Notes under the pieces: generated by a model
Seen by the model: only the letters and a program-made list of their open reading frames with translations
Told to the model about the DNA's origin: nothing
Databases searched by the model: none
Shown here: piece after piece, positions 24,079 through 37,259 of the stretch
Layout of the letters: each line of letters begins with the position of its first letter
Numbering within the stretch: the stretch's first letter is position 1
Program-made: the position numbers and the translations under genes
Source of the DNA: Phallusia mammillata
Taxonomy: Eukaryota > Chordata > Ascidiacea > Phlebobranchia > Ascidiidae
DNA length: 64,000 nucleotides
NCBI GenBank assembly: GCA_003260075.1
Contig: QLIY01000664.1
Span: forward strand, 1-64,000
Reading direction: 5' to 3'

Positions 24079-27000
24079 TCAGCAACGCCCTTTGCATACC
24101 TGGAAAAAGTTGATGTACGTCATACAATTTATTTTCATAAACTAAACCAGCACGAAATTTACTTGTGTATTATTTTGCACACATTGCTAAACTAATCATC
24201 ACATTTCTATATCACTATGAAATATAAACCATGTTTAGTTTTAAAAAATTACTCTCTCCTCTGTCGCAAGTTAAATTATTTTGTGGAAAGAAAATGTTTT
24301 TCCTGTTGGCCATACCTTAACTTGAAAACTTTGCCCTCGACAGTATCTACTGCCGGGCGAGTAATTTCGACATTGTCGTCGGCGTCTTTGGAAGTCGGTT
24401 CGACCACAAGTGGCGTGGCAGTTACTCCATTGTCCCCATTGTGTCCAACGCGAATTTGTTCTACTTAAACCATCTTTGAAAAGAACAATAAACTTTAATT
24501 TCACAAGACACTTGACGGGTAGCCAACTACAAACAAAATTGTCATTGATATGACATAAAAATTGTGCACTATATTGCAAATGCAAAAAACTGCTTTGTTT
24601 ATTTCATCTTATGTTATGAAGCTCCGTTGTTTTACCTTGGGCTTGACATTTCCTGGCAAAGCACTTTTGACTTTGCTTCAGCGGATTTCTGCATATCGGA
24701 TCGTTGTTGTGTTGGCCATTACAACTTTTTGTTCGAATTCTTTTTGACGCTCCACATGTAGCTTGACACTGCGACCATTCTCCCCAAGCAACGGGGCAGT
24801 AGTCAGGTTGACAAAGCTTGAAAGTAGGCGTAAATATACACAGGTTAACCAAGACAACCCAACTTTTCCTGTATATTTATTGTTGTTCTATAGGCTTTAT
24901 TTTTTTACTGGCTAATTTTAAGATAGATGAAGTACTTGTCAACTGAATTAACCCCGCTGTACTCAAGCCCGAACCCGACCAGAAAAGCCCGGTCCGACTT
25001 GCAACTTTGAGTAAAAAAATACGCTGATCATGCTCTTACTTGTATATCATGCAACGATCCTGAACATGGAAATCTTCCAGGTGCGCCTACAAGACATCGC
25101 CGCCTCCTAAGTCTTGACCCTCTCTCGCCACAACGTGCCGGACAATGACCCCAAGATGACCACTGGCTCCAACCGCGAATCAAGCTTGTATCCCGAACTC
25201 GACCTTTATATACGTAACAAATATGGTGGATACTAAAAGTCAAACAACTCGACAAGTTTGGTTTGTACTTTTAGGGCCGGTGTATATCTTTGCGTTGCAT
25301 TTCTTTACTGTTTCCAAGATTGATGATTCCTGCTTTAAAATGTTTTTCATGCGAATATGCCAGGACTGCCGTTTCGTATCTTCTTCTTGGGTGCAACTTG
25401 AAACATCGGGATCGCTGTGCAATGTTTAACACATTTACAACACACACAAATACGTATTTAAATGTTGAAAAGAGTTTACCAATATATAAGGTGTGTATCA
25501 ATAAAATCGGCGATGGATTTGAAGTCCAGTTTTGGCCTGGACGACGATGAGGAAATGTCAGGGGAAGTATTTTTTGCACATTTGCTGTATTTGTCAAGCG
25601 CTATCTGCTCGGCGCTTGGACGAAGCAAACTTTTTGAAATCTTTTTCTTCTTTCCATAGGTGTACCAAAGATGGCGAGGAGTTTTCACTAAAACGACATC
25701 AGAGGAATCAATGATATTGGTCTTAGATTTTTAGGTTTAAAAGCTCACTTGACTCTGCTTTGCCTAAAGACTGGAACCACAAACCAATTCAAAAATCCTT
25801 TACATATTTTTTGATATTCATACCTGATGGACAACAAAACCGAACTTGATAGTCCAAACACTTTTTCCCGTTGAGTTGATCCTTGTTTTTACATGACAGA
25901 CCCTTGGAGAGGCTAATATTCACGTTTTGTTGGGCGAGCGTATATTCAGTGCCATCGACAAGGGTTGCTTGAATTTCACTTGGAAGCGGACAAATTTCGG
26001 GGTGGTGACGACGAAGCATTGAAAAGCTTTCGAAATCACCTTCGTCATCAGGCACGTGATCATTGTAATAACGAGTCCAGTCGTTTTTCGCGCATCTGGA
26101 TGTTACGTCTGAAACAGTCGAGAAAATGTAACAAGTTTTAATACATTTGATAATAAAAAAACACATTTTTTGACAATGTGTTTCGTTAGTACGCAAAAGT
26201 GATAATTCCAATAGAACACTATATCAGCAAACTGTCACTTTATGTTTGTTTTTTTGAGATCATTATGAGAGCAAGAAAATTTTTTTCGGTGGCTATTAAA
26301 ACTTTTTACGACTGATTTTTAAACAGCCGTCGTTGTATTTTTCTCGTAAACATATAATTGTAAAAAGACGCACGCCCGTCTTTTCCGGTATCCACGCCAT
26401 GTGTGCGTGTTGCATAATAACATCCTCACCTTGCGAACAACAGTATCTGGTCATATAATCAAGGCAGCGGCCATCTTTTTGACGAGCATTGACACAATCC
26501 AATCCAGTAGTCAAATTAACTGCAACGGTTTGATCGGTTTTAGAATATTCCACACCGGTAAACATTGCATGAGCGTCAATAACAGTAGGTTGGTTACAGA
26601 TACGTCCTGGAAATTCGGCCCTCAGGTAGGCAAGCATTTCGTTGTCACCAGTTATCTTTGGAGTGTCGCGGTTAAAAAATGATGTCCATCCTGCTGTGCT
26701 GCATTTTGGGTCGTTTCGTGATTCGGGAGCTTCAGAAAAGGTCAAACAATAAACTATAGTAGATCCTACAATACCTCTAACTTATTTGGCGAAAATGATT
26801 CGACATTCAATACAGGTTGGATAACAATGCTCTTGAGGCAATGGTTCTTAATCTGAGGTTTGGGTTTCTCGAGACACTTTCATGAATCCGCTTTTGCAAA
26901 AACTTGAAAGCTTTTGATCACATTTAAATAATTGTGCATCAAAATTTGTCCGAATCCCTAATAATTTATGGGATTTACAAGTATAAAGGGCGCTGGTTTA

Positions 27001-28206
27001 CGACATATCATTGAAGAAAAGGTACGAAAGTTGATAAACTAATTAGGACTTGCGTCAAAAAATGATAATTTTCTTCATAATTTATGTGAAGTGAACATGT
27101 GCAAAAAACTAGATCATTTTAGACCCGAAATAAAACATGTATTTATAAACCTTAGCGCACCATTATTAAGTTGAGCAAATTCATCAATGCAGTCCATGCT
27201 TGCTTTGAACAATACCGAACCATTTTTGATGTAAGCAACAACTGCCTTACGCCAACAGGAAACCGAGTCTTTTCCGTCGGACAAGCTGAGGAACAGATAA
27301 GTTGATAAAAAAATTACGTTTTATTGGCAAAGCTTTCTACACGTACCGACATGTCTGACTTTCGAATTTGTCGTACCATGTTGTATCAAGCACAGAAAAA
27401 TCAACAATTGATTGCCACGAATCACGAAACGGAGAAGCCTAAAAAACTCGAGAAAAGTTGATGTTTATGTTTAGAAACATTGCTAGAAAAAGCAATTTTA
27501 TGGAAGGGAAATTAAATGCAAAAATAAATGTCAAAAAGAGTAAAATTTCCTTAGAAGTTGCATAAACTGTAGTAATTTTGTATTTAAAACATTTCAGAAA
27601 ACCCTTGCTTTCATCACCATTAAATTTAATATACGTCACTGGTTAAAACCTTTTTTCAAATACTTTCATTTTCGAAGGAAAAAAGAAATCAACCAGCTAT
27701 AGGCTCATTGGTGGATTTTGCTACTTTAACCCAGATAGAAACATTTCATTGAGCGGTTAAACTCGCTCACCTTTTCAAGTAAACATTCAGCAAAAAAACT
27801 CCTTAGCTCGCGGCTGTTGCGAAATTTCTCCACATTCGAATTGAAACCGATCTCTCGCTTAATGAGAAACCTTGGTGCGTGGCAACCTGCAAACCAGCGA
27901 AACTGAAACTCGATATTTTGTAAGGCTTGAAATCGAAACTGCTGCGCTCTTTCAAATTCCTTTAGACACATAACGCCTTTTTTGTTGCTGGGTTATTTTC
28001 AACAGATTTAAGGTCAGTCAAGGTCAAATTTTAAATTTGGAACAGATTTAGGTCAGGTCAGATTTTAAATTTGAATTATTTTTTTTATATAAATTACTAA
28101 CAAACCATACGTTTTTATTGCAAAACTTACTGTATGCCGCTGTGGCGATAAACAACAACAGGACAAAATTGTGCAAACATTCCTTTATGCTTACGTAACA
28201 CATCAT
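24079..28206 (-). CDS. Gene A: secreted WxxW and thrombospondin type-1 repeat protein
   Basis: Exons on the minus strand: 28206-28131 (start MMCYVSIKECLHNF, then a hydrophobic VLLLFIATAAY signal core), 27976-27771, 27438-27347, 27285 to about 27151 (novel Cys module), about 26730-26430 and 26108-25823 (two WxxW domains), 25205-25040, 24816-24636, 24473-24316 and 24099-24079. WxxW domain 1 has WTSFFNRDTP and CLDYMTRYCC. Domain 2 has DWTRYYNDHVP and CLDYQVRFCC, as in mucin and CILP-type WxxW domains. Three TSRs follow: WSQWSSWGHC, WGEWSQCQATCG and WTQWGQWSNCHATCG. The last closes with VCKGRC and a stop. From the first WxxW exon onward all exon phases agree. The link from the novel-module exon at 27.15 kb to the first WxxW exon needs a weak donor or a missed exon. 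The role is probably extracellular matrix or mucus. Confidence 0.75.
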
Positions 28207-29899
28207 CACTCACTATTGCAATCCAGTAGGTGATAGTGATTTCTGTATTAGGTGTACTTTCCCGTTATAAGTATAGAAAAAACAAACAATTTTGCCCCAG
28301 GGCCAAAGTACCTTATGACCATCCTTACCTGCCCGAATTGCCAATTAGAAACTGCAATGCGCCCCCTGATCAGAATAAAGGCGATTGCAGTATACACTAC
28401 CGACCGCAATTATCACAATTAGCCGTTTGCAACGTTATTGCATTTATGTAAAAGCTCTAAACTTAGCGACATAATCGGTGTACATTTCTCAGGACATCCG
28501 AGAAACGGTGCCAGTATATTTTACTACTCAACATAATACGTCATTGATAAAAATACAAGTACGGTCCATAGGGCCTAGTAACTTTAACTAGATTCGCAAT
28601 CGGGCTCAACTGTAAAAGGCACAAACCCCGAATTTTCAAACCCGAAACAATAAACCGTAAAAAACAATTTAGATATCTGGCCTACATAAAGGTGTAGGAG
28701 ATGTAACGGTGTATGCAACATTCGAAACACACCCTGTGCGCATTTGAATTTAAGGAAAGAAAGTGAAATTACAACGCACGCATATATTAGGAATTCAGAC
28801 CCGTATTTAGCTTTTTTTGTTGAAAGTCCTTTGCCCGAACACAATCCGAAAATTTGATAAATTAAGCATCAGTAATAAATAAAAAATGGTGTAGGATTGG
28901 ATCTAATACACATTTCTCATGTTGTTTCGAAAAAGAAGGTTTTGGCATTGTAAGTTTACAAATAACTACATGGCGTAACACAGATTTCTGCTACAGAACG
29001 TGACAAACATCAACTTAATTTAAAACAGAAAAAGATTTATTAATAACATAACCGCTAGACTGCACTAAAGAGCAACATCTCAGGTAAATATTTTTAAGTT
29101 AGTTTTTTACATACGTTTTCGTGTCTGCTTTACAACTGATTGAAATGTCTCAAGGATAAACATAAAAAACAAAATCTTTACGAAAAACATTTGCATCATT
29201 TACAAATTTGAAGTAATATCATATTATTATTGCAGTTTGTTACAAGAGCAGCATGCTTGCAGAAGCTAATTTTTAGTGACAAAAGTAAGAAAATTGGTCT
29301 TTACAGCAACAAACACGCACAGCAAAAATATCAACTGCAGTGTTTTTTTAAGGTGTTTTGGGGGACCGTTTCAAATTTCTCCAGCGGTTTCCCAAAATTT
29401 GGACTTGCAACTACAGTACTATTTTTTGGTATTTAAATGAAAAACTTGCGGTCCCTTAAAACTACTTAGCGGTCACCCAAACCAAACCTTAAAAAAACCC
29501 TGATCAACTGTACAAATGTTTTAAACACTCGGTATCTTGGACTTGAATTTGGCTTAGCGTTTTCCAACAAGAAATTGGATACGTATTGCTATGTCGTATC
29601 TTCTTAGCTGAAGGTAAATAACCAGAATCTAAAAAAAATTTTTAGTTGGTAAAGTATACAATGCAAAATGATTGCCAAAAAATGTTCTTATTAAGCCCAA
29701 TACGATTAATAAAGTAACAAAAATTTAGTAAAAGTGTGCACATACAGAATTTTAACAACGTAGGAGGAGAATACGGTAATAAATAATTCAATAAGTTCTT
29801 GCAAATGTTTTTACAATTTATGATAAAGTGGTAGGCAACATACTGCCATAAATCAACTGGTCAAGATTTATAACTTAAATGTAATTTTTTTTAACTACC
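28207..29899. other. Spacer between genes A and B
   Basis: This is the upstream region of gene A and the 3' flank of gene B. I see no coding exon or G/C run. It presumably contains the gene A promoter, but I recognise no defined element. Confidence 0.5.
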
Positions 29900-32800
29900 T
29901 CAGCCGAAAAAACACAACATCCTGTAGCACGCTTCTCTTTCAACAGCATTTCCGTTGCATCTTGTATTTGGACACGTCCTATAAAAACATACAATGCATG
30001 TATGTTAAGACAGTTTTTACAAATTAAAAAGCAAATTTAAAAGCATATAGAGCCAATAAATGATAAGCTGCAGACAGTGCACATTGTTTCGACCTATAAG
30101 GTCTCATCAGTGCAGCTGGTGACGAGAGATCGGCCGTATTGGCTAGTGTAGCCATCCGACGGCACTCCAGTTTGTGGTGAGCAACAGGGTGCAACCCCAT
30201 GCATCACCTAGTCTGTGCTGTATACCCAGTTGTGGCATCGCTGATGCGGATGGCTACACTAGCCAATACGACCGATCTCTCATCACGAACTGCACTGATG
30301 AGACCTTATAGGTCGAAACAGTGTGCACTGTCTGCAGCTTAAAAAGCAAATTGTTTGGGATTTTAAAAAAGTGGTAAGTCTATAAGTTGCCTTTTTTATC
30401 GTCAAACGACTCCTCAAAAATGCTTAGTGTTGAGAGTGTCAGGTAATCCTGAAAGTGAATTAGTCTTAAACAGCGCAACTATTAAAAAACACATTCGCAA
30501 ACAGAAAATAAAACAATAACTACAAACATAGGCTACTGAGGTCAATCCCAAACTAGTCATAGTACGCCAATCATTTGTATGTAGTAAATTTTGACTGCTT
30601 TGGAATTCGAGCTTATTCGGGCTTCAAAGATTGACTTGATTCAGTATGTACACCTACACCTACAATAGGCAAAGCGCATTTGGAAATCAAGCAACAACTC
30701 CTTCCTGGTAACTTACCGTTCTCTTCTTCGTGTTCCAGGGCCGCACGTTTGGGAACAGCTCGACCACATTCCCCACGTTGTGCAGGATGAAGTCACGACG
30801 TTATCTCTTATTATTTGACCACTAGAGCAGGCCTGGTCGCACTCCAAGTATTCCTCCACTTCCCCTACACACGTGCCGCTTCCCGGGGGTCCACCAACGC
30901 ACTGCCTTACTCTCTTTTTCCATCTGCATTCGGTCCAGCTTGACCAGACTGACCACTGGGGCGGTGGACACTGATCCCTACCGCAGGGCTGGGTCTCCTG
31001 CTGCTGACCTAGGCAACCTATATCTCCAGGGGATCCGTTTACACACAAACGAGTTCTAGTGTGGGTAGCGGTTGCGCTCCCACAGGTCACTGAACATGAC
31101 CCGAATGCTGACCAAGTGGTCCATTGTGGACATTGTTGCTGCGCACAAGCTTGACCATCAGAGGTCTGTTGTCCATAGCTATCCGAGTAGCACGATGAAT
31201 AACCATTGCACTCTCGTGTTCTAGTTCGCGAACCACCACCGCAAGTATGAGAACAAGAGCTCCAAAACGTCCAATCATCAAACAAACCTGTAAATATAGC
31301 AAATAGAAGACTTGTTTTGTTTTTAACGTCGACTTATTGCATGTTCTGTTATCATTACTTTGCCATAAGTAAATGTTTTCAGTTGAAAATTTTGTTTTTA
31401 TCAATAGCATACGATCTGAAAGTTTCCTTTTGTAAATTTTGTTTCATTACGATTCATTGTAAATATGTACAAGTAATATGTAGGCCGCGTTCAAAATTCC
31501 TGCGGTTTGTGGGTTTGTTTGACAAAGACAACATTGTCGCGAAAAAACGCCAGACGTAACGTCGATTAAAATATTGCAACAATTGTGGTATCAATTACTT
31601 TGCGTTAAACAATATGCATGTGGTTGATGTTAAAATCAATACTTGGCAACCAATCAATTTAACTTATTTACGGCATATATAACCAGATATTCAAGTTCAG
31701 TAATTTAACACATTTCCGTTAGTTGAAAAGCAAAAGTGGCACTGTTCTTGTGAATGAGGGGAAGGTGGTGGCATGAACGGCGTAGTATAGCTCGAGGTGA
31801 TTTAGCTTGTTGGCTACGTCGGTGCCTTGCCCGTTGGTCATGTGTGTATGTATAAACACAAAATGTGTGACATTGACTATGTGGTGCGCCCTACCTTGAC
31901 ACTTGGGCAACGAACAACGCCTTGTGCGCCTGCTCTGGCCAGGGCAGTTTCCAAAGGGGTGTTCACAAAAGCGAAGGGATGTTGCAGTTACGAAATCCCC
32001 GCATGTGGCTTGGCATGCAGACCAGGGTCCCCAACTCGACCAGCCCGGACAAGTAAGAAGCGAACGACAGACCTGTCGACAAAGGTTTCATAAAAGTTGA
32101 AAATCCAAAGTTTTTAATTACAGATTACATGTAACATTTCCATCTATTTATTCAACATTTTCTATCAATCTTAATATAAAGGGTTTTTAACTTACGCGAG
32201 ATTCAGAGGATTCTCCCACACAAGGTTCTAGCCCGACAATTCCAAGAGGGCAAATCCTACTTCGTATCTGTATTGCTGTTTGGTCACAAGGAGCCGGACA
32301 TGCGCCCCACGGGGACCACGTCGACCAACCAACCGGAGGAGGGTCCACTAAAAGCCAAAATATGTAGAATTCCAGCATCTGAAGTTTTGAGTTTTTTGTT
32401 GTTACTCACGTAATGCATCAGCATTGGCCAGGCAGCAGGTCCGCGCGCAATTCTCCGCCATGTACACAGTGTATGAAGAAAAGCACCAGGACTGCTGGTT
32501 GCGACAAAATGCATCTTCTTGATTGTTTGTCAGAGCATTGCATGGATCTGCAAACATGTTACAATATATACAGACTCAATGCCATTGTGTGAACTTATTT
32601 ACAGCTGCTAGAGGTCACAAAACAAACAATGAATCGTGACACTTTTACTTGATATCTTAGTCTCTATATGGTACCTGGTAGAATCTGTTCGTTGTAAATT
32701 TGGTTGCACGACACTATGGCAGGCAGCAAAGGTGAATCCGGTATCGTTAACGCTTCAAGTCGAAACGGAAACACGGCGTATGGGGCACACGCATCGGAGG

Positions 32801-35418
32801 CCCTCGGAGTCGGGGTAGCCGTTACGTAAACTGGGGTGAGTGTCTGGAGCAACGTAGCCAGTTCGTTCAACCCAAAATCACTTGCAATATTCCTTTTCGA
32901 ACGGGTAATCCCGAGCACTCCGAAAAGCGAGGAGGAGTTGGTAATGTTGCAATCCCTGTCAAGAGGTATATCAGTGTAAATTGTATGGGGGGAAAATTAG
33001 ATAGGACAAACGTTTCTTTACGATATCAAAACAACAGTCTTAACAATGGACCAAAACCATTAAAAGCAGGGCTTCAACCGACGATCACTGTTTACCTTTT
33101 TTCAACTTTAAAACAGTAAAATCATTGGACGAAACGGAATGAGTCAGTTTCAGGTAAAGGAATTCATATTTTGCTTAAATGGAATCATCAGTTCTTTGTT
33201 CAAATAGAATTCATTTAGACGAAATATATATATCTTCACCCACAAGAGACTTCTTCTGTTTTAAGTCAGAATTTTATCGTCATTTGGTGTTACTGCTTTA
33301 AGATACCATAAATGTTTTTTTTTTTAATATCGACTGATTCATATGGGCTTGGTTGCCATACTTTCCAATCTTAATTAAACAAACAAAATCGTGAGCGAAA
33401 TCAAGCAAATTGGCTTGGAAAGCGAAATCAGGATCATTTTATTAACTTTAATTTCAAGTAATTAAAAAGTGATTTTTTTTCTCTAAATTACTAATGATAA
33501 TAAACTTGTTTGTCTTACAAGAATTTGTCCAGTACACGTTTTGAGCATACATTTCTGAAAACTGGTTTTGTAGTCTTGTTACCGAACCGATTTTTATACT
33601 CACCCACAGATTGCAACCTCCTGGACAAACTGGATTAGTGATATAATGTTCAAGGGTCTTCTATTCTGGGGAAAGTTAGGAATTTTGCTGCTGATGCATT
33701 TCGAATATTGAGTGATTAATGGATTGATCGGGGAGCTTGTTGAAGGTATCTGTCGCTTTTTCCGACTGTACACGACTGAAAAAGTTTGTATTTCGATTTT
33801 GACCGTTTAGAAAATGTAATTTTTCTGTTGAATGATTCTTTAGAAAGCTTGTAGCTTAATTGATGCAAAATCTTTTAGCAAAAAAAATAAAAAATTCACA
33901 AACATTACAATTTTTAAACAACGATACTTTAATAGTAAACACCCCCCCCCCGAATGATTCTTTAGAAAGCTTGTAGCTTAATTGATGCAAAATCTTTTAT
34001 CAAAAAAAATAAAAAATTCACAAACATTAAAATTTTTAAACAACGATACTTTAATAGTAAACAATGAACAATTTTTATTTAAAGTGATTTAACAGAACAT
34101 ACATTTTTGATTGTCGTGTCAAAATCAGAAAAAAAGCAAAAAGTTAAGTTTACGGTGCATACTTTTCGTACTTCCGTTTGTGCTGGTGCTTGTAGCTAGT
34201 GCGTATGCATCAATACACGTTTGCGCACTGGCCATGGCTGCCGCGTCATTACGAAGGTACGCGTTGAGCCTTGTTTTCCAACATTCAGCCGTATCCGAGG
34301 GAACACTGCAACAAAACGTTTTGAATAATTTCTATCAATCGGTCATATTTTGCTTCTGTGGTTAATAAAAGCTCCTGTAAGCGTAGTTCAGCAATACCAT
34401 AGTATAGCAAAACAAATTGCAAAACAGCACAAACCTGCAAAATTGTGCATCGCTGTTTTGATACCAGTTTGTGTCGAGGATAGTGTAGTCCACAACTGCT
34501 TCCCAATCATAACTGCTAGGAATCTAGAACACAATAGCAAACGTGTAATATGCAGGAAGTTGTTTTATTTTAGAGACTGGCAGCTAAAGGTAGGCATACA
34601 ATTGCGGTTTTAGTGTAAGATTCTAAAGTTTGAATAAAAAAAACCTACTAGTGGCCATATGGATAGAAAAAAGAAGCAATAGGTTTGAAAAACATATCCT
34701 GCTAATGTATGACAATTACTGAAACTATTTGCTGTTAGACAGGATATTAAAACGTTCTATGAGCAAAAATGCTTAACACCTTATCCTTCATGCAGGCGAC
34801 GAAAAAGTCTCGAAGAGGTCTAGTTTCATCCACTATTTTTTCTGTTCCAGTACTCGCTTGTCGCTTTTTTCGATTAGCACTTCTTTGATCATGACAACCT
34901 ATTTATATAAGCTTATATTAACGTGCTTTGTCTTGTTTACATTGTACAATGAAACGTATTTAGCAAGCGATAAAAGGTATTTGACAACTATAACATTCAA
35001 GTTGAATATATACTTAACCTATTTTCGTTTTAAAAAATAGTTTACCTCAAATAACACTTTTATGCTAAAAATTTGCATATTTCAAAAGAAAAAGTTACAC
35101 CGGCAACTTGCAAACGAAACAAACTAAACACGTTGAAAACACAAGCCGGTAAAACTTTGCAGCCGTACAAGGCTGTTATCATTGGAGCATTTGCCCTTGG
35201 GACAAGATTAACGGTTAGATAATAATGTGTTTAATTCTGTAAATCGATGGCTTATGGTAGATCTTAACTTTTAACCTCTAAAATTTTCACACAATATTTA
35301 GTTCGACCTATAGCACCATCTTAGTTTGTTATTTGGCAGTTTTGTACTTACCTAAACCAACTGACAAATTCATACCAACCAGCAAACACACAGACAAAAT
35401 AAAAATTATTCTATCCAT
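29900..35418 (-). CDS. Gene B: secreted ShKT and thrombospondin type-1 repeat protein
   Basis: Exons: 35418-35352 (start MDRIIFILSVCLLVGMNLSV, a signal peptide), 34898-34780, 34523-34435, 34305 to about 34163 (novel Cys module shared with gene A), a 26-base exon about 33632-33607, 32955-32675 (domain not recognised), 32547-32410 (ShKT domain: DPCNAL ... CARTCC), 32347-32196, 32072-31895, 31287-30717 and 29978-29900. Six TSRs are visible, with openings WSTWSPWGAC, WSSWGPWSACQATCG, WTFWSSCSHTCGGG, WTTWSAFGSCSVTCG, WSVWSSWTECRWKK and WGMWSSCSQTCGPG. The third TSR-bearing exon encodes four of them. The final exon closes the last TSR and stops. From 32955 onward every junction keeps frame. The link from 34.16 to 32.96 kb is less certain. 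It is probably an extracellular matrix or adhesive protein. Confidence 0.75.
30067..30116 (-). ncRNA. Hammerhead ribozyme motif, left arm
   Basis: On the minus strand the order is gctgca, ctgatga (30110-30104), gacct-tat-aggtc (stem II, 5 bp), gaaa (30090-30087), then a stem III acaatg/cactgt with one A-C mismatch, cleavage triplet GTC with C at 30073, and tgcagc. Stem I pairs gctgca with tgcagc over 6 bp. The core matches the consensus CUGAUGA ... GAAA ... GUC. Confidence 0.8.
30290..30337 (+). ncRNA. Hammerhead ribozyme motif, right arm (perfect stems)
   Basis: On the plus strand: stem I strand ctgca (30290-30294), ctgatga (30295-30301), stem II gacct-tat-aggtc (30302-30314), gaaa (30315-30318), stem III acagtg/cactgt with a two-base loop (the A is the last base of GAAA, the final T is the U of GUC), C17 at 30332, and stem I partner tgcag (30333-30337). 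All three stems pair without mismatch. Confidence 0.85.
33826..34063. repeat. Doubled segment around a C run in a gene B intron
   Basis: About 112 bases before the C run at 33942-33951 recur after it with one or two substitutions. It is non-coding and does not affect the exons on either side. Confidence 0.85.
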
Positions 35419-36119
35419 ACTTTGCCAAAGCTACAGCATATTTTCTAAAATTCTGGTCAAAGATTAACACAGTTTTCAATAAAACACTGTACTACTCGTC
35501 AAACCCCGTCTAGCCTTTAACCTTGCGGCCATCGCCACGTACAAAGCAAACACAAGTACAAATCTAGCCAGCTCCGTAAATTAGAAGGCGCTGCCTTGTG
35601 TGCACAGAAAACAGCCGGCGCAACTGTCTCGGGAGTCACTTATATAGTACAGGGCATCATGAAAAGAAATGTATTTCGACATAACAACGTGTCTTGTGGC
35701 AGCCTAACCTCATAAGCCGACTCTCCAGTACCCGATTATTTCCACATTATTTAAAGGCCAACCATCGTTGACAAACAAACGCTGCAACTGACTACCACTC
35801 GTTTATATATACTCAAAAAATGTCGACTATTAATTCTACAAATGAAAAGAAGCGAAATAATTACTTCCTCGGGGGCACGAACGAACGGGGTAATTTTTTC
35901 GGGTTGAACCCGCTGGTTTTATATTGATGTTCGCTTGTCCCGTATTGGTCTCCGCTGCGCCTGAGGGTTTAAGACCTGATTTTCTCCGTAAGTTGCAGGT
36001 AGTGCGCTGAGCTGCTCACAATAAAATCACCGAACAATTCCCATTCGTTGCGCTCGTGTGAAATTGTTATATATTTTGCTTATGATCTGTCCATAATATC
36101 GGTTTCACAATGTGTTTCA

Positions 36120-36410
36120 GATCAAAGCATTTCGGACGTATATAGCAATACGACGTTTTGACAACCACGTTTTATGGCGCTATATGCGTTCGGTGCTTTT
36201 TCAGACATTTTGTTCGGATACATTACAATCATTACATCATTGTGTTTAACGTCACTGAAGCATCCCCCCCCCCCGCTATATGCGTTCGGTGCTTTTTCAG
36301 ACATTTTGTTCGGATACATTATAATCATTACATCATTGTGTTTAACGTCACTGAAGCAACGTTGTGTAAATTTACCTAAAGAAACGTTGTGTAAATTTAC
36401 CTAAAGAAAC
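36120..36410. repeat. Doubled segment and short tandem repeat upstream of gene B
   Basis: The segment gctatatgcgttcggtgctt... is doubled around the C run at 36265-36274. Just after it a 25-base unit (acgttgtgtaaatttacc...) is repeated in tandem. The rest of 35.42-38.04 kb holds a hAT element and G-rich dispersed-repeat sequence, and no exon. Confidence 0.75.
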
Positions 36411-37259
36411 GTTGGGCCGGGTCTTCCGGGCTTAAGTTTTTTTGAAAAAGAGTTTCACTTTACATTTGGAGCTCATTTGTGTCGTGATTTTACCAACTTC
36501 GCATATGATTCGGGCCTGGTTTTTGGGATCCTTTTACTTTTTGGGTTGGGCTGGGTTTGGGCCTATTGGACCTATACTTCGAACCCACTTGCAACTTTTT
36601 ACTAATTAACGCGCATATTTTTTTTCTTATGTTGGGTAGCTATCTTTTAAAACATACAAACAGGCACTGGAATTTGAGTGTATCGTTTTACTTGACACAC
36701 CATACAAATCAATAAGAAAACAAGATTTCAGTATAGCCAAAACCACGCTTAACCAAATCTCTTTTTTTCAACTTATCAAGCGAAATTTAAAACGCAATGA
36801 ATTTTCAATTGGGGATCCCCCGTTTAACTGATGTTATAGAAAGCAGCCCTATCGGTCACTGAATTAAATGACATGTTGCCAGCAGGTCAAACACAAAATC
36901 TTGCATGAAGTCATGAGGAGTTTTTTATTAAATGCAGAAGCTTTATTGCGCTGAGTCAAAGTTTAGGCCGCTAACAAAACAAGTTTGACCAAGACAAACA
37001 TTTTTAACGTTGGACGTAAAACTAAGCTACTTCCATGCGTAATTCAAAAATTTGTCCAACGCATATTTGAATATAAGTTTCCTTAAGAAACCTAACTACC
37101 AAAAATAGTAAAAAACTACTCAGCCTACGCTTAAAAGATTCCCTTGTTCATGCATATATGCCCCACCAGGAGAAAAAATATCAGTTCTTATGACCTGGTG
37201 CCAACATGCAGAGATTTTTATCGAAGCGTCAGATACCAGCAGGTTTATATGATCTATAT

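Larger units (their letters stand above)
17500..25220. repeat. Tandem segmental duplication, right unit (~7.7 kb)
   Basis: This partner of 10.03-17.5 kb holds SDR copy D and the intact last four exons of gene A. It continues at its right end into the rest of gene A, so it contains the parental TSR exons and the left unit is the derived copy. Confidence 0.75.
30067..30338. mobile_element. Inverted-repeat element carrying a hammerhead ribozyme in each arm
   Basis: The arms, about 95 bases (30067-30163 and 30247-30338), are inverted copies of each other around an 80-base centre. It lies in the last intron of gene B. No coding frame or clear target-site duplication is visible. Each arm reads outwards as a hammerhead motif, so transcription from either strand would produce one. 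Confidence 0.85.

Noticed and set aside
36122-36379. Repeated short frames on both strands
   Set aside because: They are readings of a segment doubled around a C run.
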